Shown here: one piece after another, positions 24,527-32,793 of the stretch
Position numbering within the stretch: position 1 is the first letter of the stretch
Layout: each line of letters starts with the position of its first letter
Assembly (NCBI GenBank): GCA_035642535.1
Contig: DASQSE010000050.1
Coordinates: 12,084-76,083, forward strand
DNA length: 64,000 bases
Source of the DNA: Jatrophihabitans sp035642535
GTDB taxonomy: Bacteria; Actinomycetota; Actinomycetes; Mycobacteriales; Jatrophihabitantaceae
Direction: 5' to 3'
Notes under the pieces: model-generated
Told to the model about the DNA's origin: nothing
The model's input: only the letters and a program-made list of their open reading frames with translations
Databases searched by the model: none
Translations under genes and position numbers: made by a program

Positions 24527-26770
24527 CTACCCGGCGGGTGAGGACGAGGTTGCGGACGTGCTGGTGGTCGTGGTGGTGGTGGTGGTCGACGAGGTCACGC
24601 TCGACGTAGTCGGCGTCGGCGTGGGAGTGGTGCTAGTCGGGGTGGGCGTGGTCGAGCTGGACGACGGTGTCCCGCTGGTGCTCGCGGCGGACGAGCTCGG
24701 CGCCGTCGTTCCAGGCTGCGGCGAGTTCGGCACCTGCTTCGCCGGCCCGCCGTTCCCGCGCGCCGGTTCGACCAGTCGCGGCGAGTTGACCGGCGCGTTC
24801 CCCGGCGTGAGCAGCCCGACGGCGACCGCGGTCGCGGCCGCGGCCGCGGCGAGCCCTGCGACGGCATACGTGACGCGCCGGGCGGTGCGGTAACGCTGGT
24901 ACTCGGAGCGGCGCCGGGCACGCAGCTCGGGCGGCAGCGCAGCGCGCTGTGCGCTGAGGCTGTTGTATGGGGCGCTCCCGTACGCGATCGTCGGCCATAG
25001 CAGCAGCGCGGCCGTCAGCACCGAGCCGTAGCCGGCCGGCTCGGCGATCGCGGCGACGATTCCGGCGAGGCCGAGCACGGCGAGCAGCGTCTCGCCGAAG
25101 TTGCCGCGAATGGCGTCCCACCAGTGGGCGTCATCCGCCGTCTTCGGGGTGCGCAGGAATTCGGCCTCGCGGGCGAACAAGCCCTGGATGGATGCGCGCG
25201 CGACCACGAGCCCGGTCGCCTGCCAGATCATGAAGGCGCCGAAGGCATCGCGCCACGACGCGCCGGTGCCGCGCCGGAGCAGCGCAATCGCGCGGACGAA
25301 ACCGAGCAGCACGAGCATCGGGATCGCGGCGAGCAGGAAGCCGGTGAGCTTGCGGAACAGCAGCCCACCGCCGATCGCCAGGTTCGCGGCGCCGACCAGC
25401 AGGAAGAGGTAGAAGATCAGCCCGACAAGATCGCCGTACCACTGCAGGGCTCCGGAGAAATACGCCCAGCGCTGGCCGCCGTCGAGCCGGTTCTTCGTGT
25501 GCGCCCGACCGGGCATCATCAGTCGCCAGTGCCGGCGCAGGATCTGGATGCCGCCGAAGCACCAACGGAAGCGCTGACCCTTCAGCGCCTCGAAGGTCAA
25601 CGGCATGACTCCGACGCCGAACGAGCGGTCGACGTGCAGCCCGGACCACCCGTCGCGCAACAGTCGCAGCGACAGCTCCGCGTCTTCGGTGATGCACCAC
25701 TCGTCCCAGCCGCCGGCGCGCTCGATCGCGGCGCGCCGGATCAAGCCCATCGTGCCGGCGAAGATCGCTCCGTCGCGCTCGTTGCGAGACGGCTGCGACA
25801 CGGCGAAGAAGTACTTGTAGGAGTAGTAAAGCCGTCGATAGAACGGCGCCTGCCGCCAATCGCGGTAATCCTGCGGCGCCTGGATGAAGCCGACCTGCGG
25901 GTCGGCGAACAGCGGCGCGCAGCGTTGCAGGAACTGCGGGTCGAGTTGGTAGTCGGCGTCGACGACACCGATCAGCTCGGTGCGCGGGTCGATCATGTTC
26001 TGCAGCGCGTAGTTCAGAGCACCGGACTTGTAGCCCGGCCAATCCGACAGGTGCACGAACTTCACGTTGTTCGCCAGGCACCACGCCTCGACCGGACGCC
26101 AATCCGCTTCGTCCGACGTGTTGTCGTCGAGCGCGATGATCTCGTAGTTCGGATAGTCGAGCCGGGCCAGCGACTCGAGCGTCGCGATCACCATGTCCGG
26201 CGGCTCGTTGTAGGACGGCACGTGCAGGCTCACGAACGGCAGGTAGTTCACCGCCGGTAGCTCCTCGGTCGCCACGCCGTGCGGTACGCGGCGCAACCAC
26301 GCCTCGCGGCCCAAGGCGTCACACAACTCCCAGAGGTAGGCGCAGCCTAGGAACGCGGCGAACAGTTCGAGCGCCCAGAGGATCAATCCGCCGATCGTTC
26401 CGGTGACGCCGAGATGGCTGGCGAACGTCCAATCGATCATGAAGACGAGGTAGGCGAGGAAGAGGAACGTGGTCGCCGACCAACACAGGTGCGCGCTGGC
26501 ACTCCATTTGCGCGTGACGGGAAGCCACAGCAGGCTGACGACGATCAGTCCGGCAGCGCCGCCCTCCATGTTGCCGGTCGTCGCGCCCAGCAGCTCGAGG
26601 AAACCGGCCGCACAGATGGCAAGCAGCGCCGTCCCGATCAGCGCCAGCGTGAACCTACGCGTCCAGGCCCATGCGCCGAATCGGCGCCCGTGCAGCACGG
26701 GTCGGATGAACAAGGCAATCGTCGCGAGCGGGGCGGCGATAAGGCCGGCGAGCAGCAGGGCAGCGAGCAT
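24527..26770 (-). CDS. Membrane-bound processive GT2 glycosyltransferase (cellulose-synthase-like)
   Basis: 747 residues. Four N-terminal membrane helices precede a cytosolic GT-A catalytic domain with ALDDNTSDEADW, the metal-binding VDADYQLDP, the acceptor-site EDAELSLRLL and the processivity motif QRFRW. More membrane helices follow, then a C-terminal tail from about residue 680 made almost only of Ser, Thr and Pro. Such enzymes polymerise and extrude beta-glucans or related sugars. The tail may be extracytoplasmic and possibly O-mannosylated. The co-directional TreT-like gene follows by 8 bp. No BcsB/PilZ partner is seen, so the polymer is unknown. Confidence 0.85.
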   Translation of the reverse strand: MLAALLLAGLIAAPLATIALFIRPVLHGRRFGAWAWTRRFTLALIGTALLAICAAGFLELLGATTGNMEGGAAGLIVVSLLWLPVTRKWSASAHLCWSATTFLFLAYLVFMIDWTFASHLGVTGTIGGLILWALELFAAFLGCAYLWELCDALGREAWLRRVPHGVATEELPAVNYLPFVSLHVPSYNEPPDMVIATLESLARLDYPNYEIIALDDNTSDEADWRPVEAWCLANNVKFVHLSDWPGYKSGALNYALQNMIDPRTELIGVVDADYQLDPQFLQRCAPLFADPQVGFIQAPQDYRDWRQAPFYRRLYYSYKYFFAVSQPSRNERDGAIFAGTMGLIRRAAIERAGGWDEWCITEDAELSLRLLRDGWSGLHVDRSFGVGVMPLTFEALKGQRFRWCFGGIQILRRHWRLMMPGRAHTKNRLDGGQRWAYFSGALQWYGDLVGLIFYLFLLVGAANLAIGGGLLFRKLTGFLLAAIPMLVLLGFVRAIALLRRGTGASWRDAFGAFMIWQATGLVVARASIQGLFAREAEFLRTPKTADDAHWWDAIRGNFGETLLAVLGLAGIVAAIAEPAGYGSVLTAALLLWPTIAYGSAPYNSLSAQRAALPPELRARRRSEYQRYRTARRVTYAVAGLAAAAAATAVAVGLLTPGNAPVNSPRLVEPARGNGGPAKQVPNSPQPGTTAPSSSAASTSGTPSSSSTTPTPTSTTPTPTPTTSSVTSSTTTTTTTTSTSATSSSPAG

Positions 26771-26858
26771 CGGTCCAGTCCGTAGGCGTAGAAGGCTTGC
26801 CTGCGACCTACCCGCCTCGCGCCCGGTGTTAACTTTGGATCAAGCCCGCCGCGGGGGA

Positions 26859-28013
26859 TTAGGGCGTTCCGCCGGGCTTCGGCGCCGAGCTCAGCGCGGC
26901 CAGGCGCGCGGCATGTTCGATGAGGTGCTCGTCGATCACTCCGAGGGGCCGGCCGGCGTCGTCGACGACGACCGCGCAGGGAGCGCGCAGGTGGATCGCG
27001 AGCAGCACCTCGTTCAACGGCGTCTGTGGCGGGACGAGCGGTACCGCGCGGCGGCGTAGATCACCGACGCGCACCTCGTCGGCCGCGCTCGCCGGGACCC
27101 GCTCGAGATCAATGATCGTGACGGCGCCGATCGCGTGTCCGTCCAGGTCGACGACCGGGAATATCGCCTGCCAAGCAGCGCCCGGCCCAAGCTCGGACAC
27201 CGCGTTCGCGACCGTCCACCACTTCGGCAGGCCGGTCGGGTTCGCCCGCATGACGTCGCCCGCCGTCAACTCCGCCAGCCGCTCGGCGCGCCCGACGTAG
27301 CGCTCGCTGCGAGCACCGCCGAGGATGAACCAGCCGAGCAGTGCCGACCAGAACCCGAAGAGGTCACCGGCGAGAACGGCGAGGAAGCCTAGCCCGAGCA
27401 GCACCATGCCGACCACTTGTCCGGCGCGGGCGGCGGCAGCCGCGGCACGCATCCGGTCGCCCGTCGTGCGCCACATGATCGCGCGCAGCACCCGACCACC
27501 GTCCAGCGGCGCCGCGGGCACGAGGTTGAACACCGCGAGGACGGCGCTCATCGCGGCCAGCCAGAACAGCGCGCTACCGAGGATCGTGCCGGTGCCGGCG
27601 AGATAGGCCGCCGCCCCGAAGCACGCGCCGAGCGCGATCGTGGTGAGCGGGCCGGAGATCGCGATCCACGCATCGGCGCGTGGTGAGGGTGGTTCGCCGT
27701 TCAGTTCGGTGAGCCCGCCGAGCAGCCAGAGCGTCATCTTGTCCACGCGCATGCCGAACCGCCGGGCCACGATCGCGTGCGCCACTTCGTGCGCGGCAAT
27801 TGATGCGACGAACAGCACGGCGGCGGCAATGCCGACCAACCAATACAGCGCAGGCGACTGGTGCGGACGGGCGCTGGGCAACTCGCTCGTCGCCAGCAAG
27901 ATGGCGACGAGCCCGACCGTGCCGAGCACGGACCAGTGCGCAATGAGCTGGATTCCGCCGACACGGCCCAGCCGCACGCCGGGGCCGAACGGCGTGTCGG
28001 TCCGACCGCGCAT
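26859..28013 (-). CDS. Site-2 protease (M50) with C-terminal CBS domains, Rv2625c-like
   Basis: 384 residues. Several membrane helices surround the zinc site HEVAH (His75, Glu76, His79) and the third-ligand motif PLDGGRVLRA further on. The last 130 residues form a CBS pair beginning TAGDVM. This is the architecture of Mycobacterium tuberculosis Rv2625c, a DosR-regulon protein next to USP and CBS genes, an arrangement echoed here. Substrates of these intramembrane proteases are unknown. I chose ATG at 28013 because conserved sequence begins there; GAAGG is only 1-2 nt away, so the exact start is uncertain. It is divergent from the USP at 28212. Confidence 0.85.
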   Translation of the reverse strand: MRGRTDTPFGPGVRLGRVGGIQLIAHWSVLGTVGLVAILLATSELPSARPHQSPALYWLVGIAAAVLFVASIAAHEVAHAIVARRFGMRVDKMTLWLLGGLTELNGEPPSPRADAWIAISGPLTTIALGACFGAAAYLAGTGTILGSALFWLAAMSAVLAVFNLVPAAPLDGGRVLRAIMWRTTGDRMRAAAAAARAGQVVGMVLLGLGFLAVLAGDLFGFWSALLGWFILGGARSERYVGRAERLAELTAGDVMRANPTGLPKWWTVANAVSELGPGAAWQAIFPVVDLDGHAIGAVTIIDLERVPASAADEVRVGDLRRRAVPLVPPQTPLNEVLLAIHLRAPCAVVVDDAGRPLGVIDEHLIEHAARLAALSSAPKPGGTP

Positions 28014-28095
28014 ACCTTCACTGTGCGCCCGCCCGTCGCGCCCCGGCCACAGCCCTTTGACGGTGCCGCGCGCGACCGTTATCCCCTGCCTCGGC

Positions 28096-28109
28096 AGGAC
28101 GTTCGACTC
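28096..28109. promoter_or_regulatory. Weak DosR-like dyad in the M50/USP divergent promoter
   Basis: AGGAC-GTTC-GACTC fits the GGGNC-N4-GNCCC pattern at 6 of 8 positions, in the 198-bp gap between the divergent M50 and USP genes. It is reported only because both flanking genes are of types controlled by DosR in mycobacteria; as sequence alone it is not convincing. Confidence 0.2.
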
Positions 28110-28211
28110 TAACCGCGATGCGCGCACCGGCATTACGTCGATATCGGAAGACCAACGACGGGGAGTGCGCGATGCGAGAGCAGAGCGAGTTGGTGCACCC
28201 AGTGAACGACG

Positions 28212-29099
28212 ATGGCTGAGTGGCCTCCGGTCGTCGTCGGCGTGGACGCATCGGACGGAACGACGGTCGCCCTGGAATGGGCCGCCGAGGATGCTCGGAC
28301 GCGCGGCGCTCCGCTGCGGCTCGTGCATGCCTATCGCGCGAACGGCACGTACCCGTGGTTCATGAGCCGGGCCGGTGGGCCCGAAGCGCTCAACAGCTCG
28401 GCGCTGGCGCAGGGTGCCGCGGATCTCGTCAAATCGCTCGTCGCAAAGGTGCAATCCGGCCATCCGGAGCTGGCCGTCGCAGGCGTTGCCGTCGACGGCG
28501 CGCCGGTGGCCACACTGGCCGGCGAATCAGCCGTCGCCGCCGTGGTCGTCCTCGGCTCGCGTCGCCTGAGCGCCGTCGGCTCGGTCGTGGCGGGCTCGCT
28601 CGGCTGCGGCGTGGGCGCGCATGCGCGGGGGCCGGTCGTCATCGTGCGTGGGCCTGCGGGCGACCCTGCCGAGCGCGCCGCGGTGGTCGTGGGCGTGGAC
28701 GGTTCGCCGGCCGCCGAGGCCGCCCTGGACTACGCATTCGATCACGCGGACCGGTACCGAGTGCCACTGCGCGCCGTGCTGTGCTGGTCGCCCGAGACCT
28801 TCGCGACGATGCGCTGGCGGCCGGGGCCGCGACCACCCGAGAAGGCGGAGCGCTGGCTGTCCGAAGCGACTGCGGGATGGACGCAGCGCTATCCGGATGT
28901 CACGGTGCAGCACATCGTGCGACGGGACCATCCTGCGGCGGGTCTGGTCGCTGAGGCGATCGATCAGCACCTGCTCGTCGTCGGGACCCGCGCGCGCCAT
29001 CCGATACCGGCGACGCGGCTCGGCTCGGTGGCGCAGGGCGTACTGCACCACGCGACCTGCCCGGTGGCGGTCGTGCCGCTGCACACCGCAAGCCGCTGA
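28212..29099 (+). CDS. Tandem universal stress protein
   Basis: 295 residues comprising two USP folds (about 5-145 and 155-290), each starting with the VVVGVD(A/G)S strand-turn. The ATP-binding glycine motif is degenerate in the first domain (GSRRLSAVGSVVAGS) and partly altered in the second (GTRARHPIPATRLGSV), so nucleotide binding is doubtful. This two-domain layout is that of mycobacterial Rv2623-type proteins, which restrain growth under hypoxia. The start is ATG at 28212. It is divergent from the M50/CBS protease. Confidence 0.88.
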   Translation: MAEWPPVVVGVDASDGTTVALEWAAEDARTRGAPLRLVHAYRANGTYPWFMSRAGGPEALNSSALAQGAADLVKSLVAKVQSGHPELAVAGVAVDGAPVATLAGESAVAAVVVLGSRRLSAVGSVVAGSLGCGVGAHARGPVVIVRGPAGDPAERAAVVVGVDGSPAAEAALDYAFDHADRYRVPLRAVLCWSPETFATMRWRPGPRPPEKAERWLSEATAGWTQRYPDVTVQHIVRRDHPAAGLVAEAIDQHLLVVGTRARHPIPATRLGSVAQGVLHHATCPVAVVPLHTASR

Positions 29100-29129
29100 C
29101 GATTCGCTGACGATTCGCCAACCGGGAAT

Positions 29130-29858
29130 TCAGAGCGTCCGGACCCTCGACCGGTAGTGCTTCAACAACTCGGCGTTGCGCTCCGCGCCGCCGGCGACGT
29201 TCGAGCTGGCGAAGATCGGCAGCCGCACTCCCCTGGTCGTCGCGAGATCGGCCAGCCGGGCGAGCAGCAGGTTCCAGACGTAGACACCGGTCAGCGAGGA
29301 GAGTCCGGCGGTGCGCACGCCGTCGCCGGCGGGGTAGGCAGCATCGCCGTACGGCGCCTCGGTGTCGATGAGGTAATCCGCGACCGCGTCGATCTTGCGC
29401 GCCGATCGCGCCGGCGCCTCCCGCAGATGGGTCATCGATACGACGGCTACCACCCTGGTCCCGCTCTTGCGGAGTTCGTCCGCGAGTTCGACGGGCACGG
29501 CGTTGACGCCCGAGTTCGAGAACACGAAGCCGAGATCGGCCGGTGTGGGCGCGAACCGCTCGACGAGGATGCGTGCGAACCCGGACGTCTTCTCGGCGAG
29601 CGTGCTGTCCTCTCCGCCGTGCAGAGGGAGCAGCGCAGGGCTGTACAGGGGCTGGACGCAGGCCAGACCGCCGGCCCGGTAGAAGGATTCCAACACCAAC
29701 GCGATCGAGTGTCCGGTGCCGCCGACGAAGATGAGCCCGTCCGATGTGACGACTCGAAGCATCTGCTCGGCGACCTCGTCGAGCACGCGCGCGTTGTGCT
29801 CTTCGACGCGGGCAAGATGTGCGCGCATCTGTTCGCCGAACGGGCTGCTGTCAGACAT
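29130..29858 (-). CDS. SIS-domain sugar-phosphate-binding protein (UPF0309-like)
   Basis: 242 residues. A helical N-terminus leads into a single SIS fold with the phosphosugar-binding loops FVGGTGHS and FSNSGVNAVPVE. Proteins of this family are putative phosphosugar isomerases or sugar-phosphate-sensing proteins; no DNA-binding domain is attached. Three starts are possible: ATG 29858 (chosen), GTG 29867 and TTG 29876, none with a clear Shine-Dalgarno. It is divergent from the CBS-BON gene, and the pair of DosR-like boxes lies in the shared region. The natural substrate is unknown. Confidence 0.75.
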   Translation of the reverse strand: MSDSSPFGEQMRAHLARVEEHNARVLDEVAEQMLRVVTSDGLIFVGGTGHSIALVLESFYRAGGLACVQPLYSPALLPLHGGEDSTLAEKTSGFARILVERFAPTPADLGFVFSNSGVNAVPVELADELRKSGTRVVAVVSMTHLREAPARSARKIDAVADYLIDTEAPYGDAAYPAGDGVRTAGLSSLTGVYVWNLLLARLADLATTRGVRLPIFASSNVAGGAERNAELLKHYRSRVRTL

Positions 29859-29959
29859 CGTCGACACGGTAACCAACCCCGCAGCTCAGTGTCGTTACAC
29901 CTTCGGCATAGCGCGCGGACCTGTCGCGTAGCGAGGTGCCGTTCGACGTGTCGGCGGCC

Positions 29960-29997
29960 GGGTCCATCGACCCCACCGCGAGTGGGCCGATCGTCGC
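29960..29997. promoter_or_regulatory. Tandem DosR/DevR-like boxes upstream of the CBS-BON/USP operon
   Basis: GGGTC-CATC-GACCC at 29960-29973 fits GGGNC-N4-GNCCC perfectly, and GGGCC-GATC-GTCGC at 29984-29997 fits 7 of 8. Their starts are 24 bp apart, close to two helical turns, as in DosR-bound promoters that carry paired boxes. They are about 80-115 bp upstream of the CBS-BON start. Confidence 0.5.
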
Positions 29998-30075
29998 TCG
30001 ATCTCAGGCGGAACGGACCCTGCCGAACGGCGCAACAGAAGCAGCACGCTCGGGGTGTGTGGAGAGGAGGCCGCC

Positions 30076-30921
30076 ATGCCCGATCCACGCCCCGAGATCC
30101 CGCCAGCGCAGCTCCACCGTGAGGCCGCGCAGACGGCAACCCAGCACCTCGGCCCCACCGCGGACCACTACACGTCGGCGCTCGAACGCTATGTGGAGGC
30201 GATGGCCGCCACGGAGCGCCCACCTCATCGCGTCGGACCGTCCCGCATCACATTCCCGCCCCTGAGCGTCGGCGATGTCATGCGCCGCGACGTCGTCGCG
30301 GCCTACCCGAACGCGCTGTTCAAAGAGATCGCCCATGCGCTCGAGCGCAACGGGATCGACGCCGTCCCGGTGATCGACGAGGAACGCCGGGTCATCGGCG
30401 TGGTCAGCGAGTCCGACCTGTTGGCGCGGGTCGCGGGCGCCCGGCCGGTGCCGCGCGGCCACCGCCGCTACGCGCACCGCGAGGCGCGGCACAAGCGGCG
30501 CGCCACGACTGCGCTGGAGCTGATGACGGCCCGGCCCATCACCGTGCCGCCGTCGATGCCGATCGCCGACGCCGCCCGGCTGGCCGCTCGATCGCGGGTG
30601 CGCAACCTCCCGGTCGTCACCCCGAGCGGGACGCTGGCCGGGATGGTCGCCAGACGCGATCTCATTCGGCTGTTCCTGCGCCCGGACGCCGAGATCCGCG
30701 CCGCCGTCGTCCGCGACGTCGTGCGGGCCGAGACGCACACCGACCGCAGACACGTGCAGGTCAACGTCGACGAGGGGGTGGTCACCTTCGCCGGTCGGGT
30801 TCGCAACGCGCTCACCGCACGTCGCCTCGTCTACGACGCGAAGCGGGTGCCGGGCGTGATCGACGTGCACGACGAACTGGACTTCGACGTCGACGACTCC
30901 GTCCTGCCACGCCACTCCTGA
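30076..30921 (+). CDS. CBS-pair and BON domain protein (paralogue A)
   Basis: 281 residues. A helical N-terminal stretch of about 60 residues (with LGPTADHYTSALERYVEAM) is followed by two CBS motifs (DVMRRDVVAAYP near 73 and LMTARPITVPPS near 150) and a C-terminal BON domain (about 210-275, VNVDEGVVTFAGRV). CBS pairs sense adenine nucleotides; BON domains bind membranes or ligands. The ATG at 30076 follows GGAGAGGAGG directly. It is the first gene of a likely operon with the USPs at 30934 and 31838. A close paralogue lies at 34953-35807, about 4 kb away on the other strand. Confidence 0.88.
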   Translation: MPDPRPEIPPAQLHREAAQTATQHLGPTADHYTSALERYVEAMAATERPPHRVGPSRITFPPLSVGDVMRRDVVAAYPNALFKEIAHALERNGIDAVPVIDEERRVIGVVSESDLLARVAGARPVPRGHRRYAHREARHKRRATTALELMTARPITVPPSMPIADAARLAARSRVRNLPVVTPSGTLAGMVARRDLIRLFLRPDAEIRAAVVRDVVRAETHTDRRHVQVNVDEGVVTFAGRVRNALTARRLVYDAKRVPGVIDVHDELDFDVDDSVLPRHS

Positions 30922-30933
30922 GGAGCACACCCG

Positions 30934-31800
30934 ATGACGACCGTGCATCCGTCGCCCGAGGTAGCCGCCGCCCATCCCGCTCGGCCGCGGCTGCGGCATC
31001 GGTTGATCGGTGTCGGGTTCCGCGACGCGGAGCGCGACCGCGCCACCATCGAGTGGGCGGTCCACGACGCCGTCGCGGGCGGCGACCCGCTGCACCTGGT
31101 TCATGCATACGTGCCGCTCCGGCTCGACGGCTGCTGGTGGGAGCCGGTCACGCAGGCTCGGGACGCCCGCTACCTCGCCGCCCGGCGGGTGGTCGCGAAG
31201 GGGCAGCAACTCGTCGCAGCCACCGCCGCCAACGTCCGCTGCGGCGGTTCGACGATCGCGGGCCTGCCGCAGGACGTCTTCGTCGAACTCTCCGACATCG
31301 TCGACGTGATCGTCATCGGCGACGACTCGCGCGCAGGCGGGCGCGGAATCACCTGGCGGATCCAGGACACCGCCCGCTGCGCAGTCGTCTGCGTGCCACC
31401 GACCTACACCGGGCTGCCCGATCCGCGCCCGGTGACATTGGTCGTCGACGACCAGGGGATATCGGAATCCGCGCTGCAGTTCGGCGCCGAACACGCGCGA
31501 CGGCACGGCGTGACGCTGGAGGTGTCACGGTCGTGGTCGTCGTTGCACGACGGGCCGGTCGACGGTCCGGCGTGGGTCGCCGAGCAGCAGGAGGAGCTGG
31601 ACGCCCAACTGGCCCTCTGGAGCGACCGGCACGCGTTGCCGCCGATCGTGGCGCGCATCGAACTCGACGACGACTGGCTCGACAGCCTGCGCCGGGGCAG
31701 CAGCCTGCTCGTTGCCGCGGGCAGCGCCGCCCCGTTGCTGCGCACCCCGCCCGCCGACCCCACCGCGGCCTGTCCGGTGGCGGTCGTCCCAGAGCGTTGA
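30934..31800 (+). CDS. Divergent USP-like protein lacking the ATP motif
   Basis: 288 residues with two USP-like halves: an opening strand-turn (LIGVGFRDAERD) and a second at about 160 (VTLVVDDQGISESALQF). The glycine-rich ATP-binding signature is missing from both halves; the equivalent positions read GDDSRAGGRGITWR and AGSAAPLLR. A Trp-rich patch (GCWWEP) lies near residue 69. It starts 12 bp after the CBS-BON gene with a GGAG just upstream, so the two are probably co-transcribed. It is likely a signalling or scaffold member of the family rather than an ATP-binding one. Confidence 0.75.
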   Translation: MTTVHPSPEVAAAHPARPRLRHRLIGVGFRDAERDRATIEWAVHDAVAGGDPLHLVHAYVPLRLDGCWWEPVTQARDARYLAARRVVAKGQQLVAATAANVRCGGSTIAGLPQDVFVELSDIVDVIVIGDDSRAGGRGITWRIQDTARCAVVCVPPTYTGLPDPRPVTLVVDDQGISESALQFGAEHARRHGVTLEVSRSWSSLHDGPVDGPAWVAEQQEELDAQLALWSDRHALPPIVARIELDDDWLDSLRRGSSLLVAAGSAAPLLRTPPADPTAACPVAVVPER

Positions 31801-31837
31801 CCTCGACTGGAACGGCGGATCTGAAAGGACGGACGCA

Positions 31838-32284
31838 ATGAGCAGCCAGAATGCGACTCGCCGGTTGGTCGTCGGTATCGACGGCTCCCCGGGTGCGGCC
31901 GAGGCGCTGCGGTGGGCGGCGCGGCATGCGGAGTTGAGCGGCCTCGGGATCGACGCGGTGATTGCTTGGCAACCGCCGGTGTCGTACGGCTGGGCCTACG
32001 GCATCGACGACTGGCGCCCGGATGCCGACGCCGAGAAGACGATGACAGCGCAGATCGATGCGATATTCGGGACGCAGCGTCCCGCACACCTGCGGCTGTT
32101 GGTTCGCGAGGGGCATGCGGCGAAGGTGCTGATCGAGGCGAGCAAGGACGCCGAACTCCTGGTGGTCGGCAGCCGTGGGCACGGTGGCTTCGCCGGGCTG
32201 TTGCTCGGCTCGGTCAGCGCGAACTGCGCCGAGCGGGCGCACTGCCCGGTCGTGGTCGTCCACCCGAGCGCGCACGCAGAGTAA
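31838..32284 (+). CDS. Universal stress protein, single domain
   Basis: 148 residues forming one USP domain. It opens with VVGIDGSPGAAEALRWA and ends with the full ATP-binding signature GSRGHGGFAGLLLGSVS and VVVVHP, so it should bind ATP. Start ATG at 31838 has GAAAGGA upstream. It follows the divergent USP-like gene by 37 bp, probably in the same transcript. It is very similar in length and motifs to the USP at 59428-59877. It probably acts in the cytosol under starvation or low oxygen. Confidence 0.9.
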   Translation: MSSQNATRRLVVGIDGSPGAAEALRWAARHAELSGLGIDAVIAWQPPVSYGWAYGIDDWRPDADAEKTMTAQIDAIFGTQRPAHLRLLVREGHAAKVLIEASKDAELLVVGSRGHGGFAGLLLGSVSANCAERAHCPVVVVHPSAHAE

Positions 32285-32353
32285 CGCGACGGTCGCGCCA
32301 TCCGCTGTGTGCACAGGTCGTGCTGGTAGCCATCAGGAAGAAGCGAGGCCGGT

Positions 32354-32707
32354 GTGCGGGTACTGGTGGTCGACGATGAGGTGCAGCTCGCCGACGCTGT
32401 CGCGCGCGGGCTGCGCCGCCAGGGCATGAGCGTCGACGTCGCGTACAACGGCGACGACGGATTCGGCAAGGCCATCGGAGCCGGCTACGACGTCCTCGTG
32501 CTCGATCGCGATTTGCCCGGAATGTCCGGAGATGACCTGTGCCGGTCGATCAGCGCCCGAACCCTGACTCGCGTCCTCATGCTCACCGCCAGCACGTCCG
32601 CAGACGCGCGAGACGCAGGACTGCGACAGGGCGCCGCCGACTACGTCACGAAGCCGTTCGTGTTCGCTGACCTCGTCCAGCGCATTCAGGCCCTCGCGCC
32701 CGTCTAA
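32354..32707 (+). CDS. Stand-alone response-regulator receiver domain
   Basis: 117 residues consisting only of a receiver domain: acidic pair Asp7-Asp8, phospho-acceptor Asp51 in VLVLDRDLPG, the conserved Thr in LMLTAS and Lys in TKPF. The sequence looks like the N-terminal half of an OmpR-type regulator, but the stop comes right after the receiver and no DNA-binding domain follows in any frame. Start is GTG at 32354 with AGAAGCGAGG upstream. No histidine kinase is in the window. It may be a phosphate shuttle or sink, or a truncated regulator. Confidence 0.85.
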   Translation: MRVLVVDDEVQLADAVARGLRRQGMSVDVAYNGDDGFGKAIGAGYDVLVLDRDLPGMSGDDLCRSISARTLTRVLMLTASTSADARDAGLRQGAADYVTKPFVFADLVQRIQALAPV

Positions 32708-32740
32708 GCTGCCTGCCCTGTCACTTCGGCGCGCAGCGAT

Positions 32741-32775
32741 CCGTCATAGCAGTGCAAGGCAAGAACCTATGACGG
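32741..32775. promoter_or_regulatory. Perfect 9-bp dyad overlapping the hemerythrin 5' region
   Basis: CCGTCATAG (32741-32749) and CTATGACGG (32767-32775) are exact reverse complements with a 17-nt spacer. The right arm touches the Shine-Dalgarno GGAGGAG (32774-32780). An RNA hairpin could hide the ribosome site, or the dyad could be an operator. Confidence 0.5.
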
Positions 32776-32793
32776 AGGAGAACCGAACCAGTC

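Noticed and set aside
32354..32707. Reading the receiver domain as a DosR-type response regulator
   Set aside because: It ends right after the receiver with no LuxR-type helix-turn-helix, and no sensor kinase is near.
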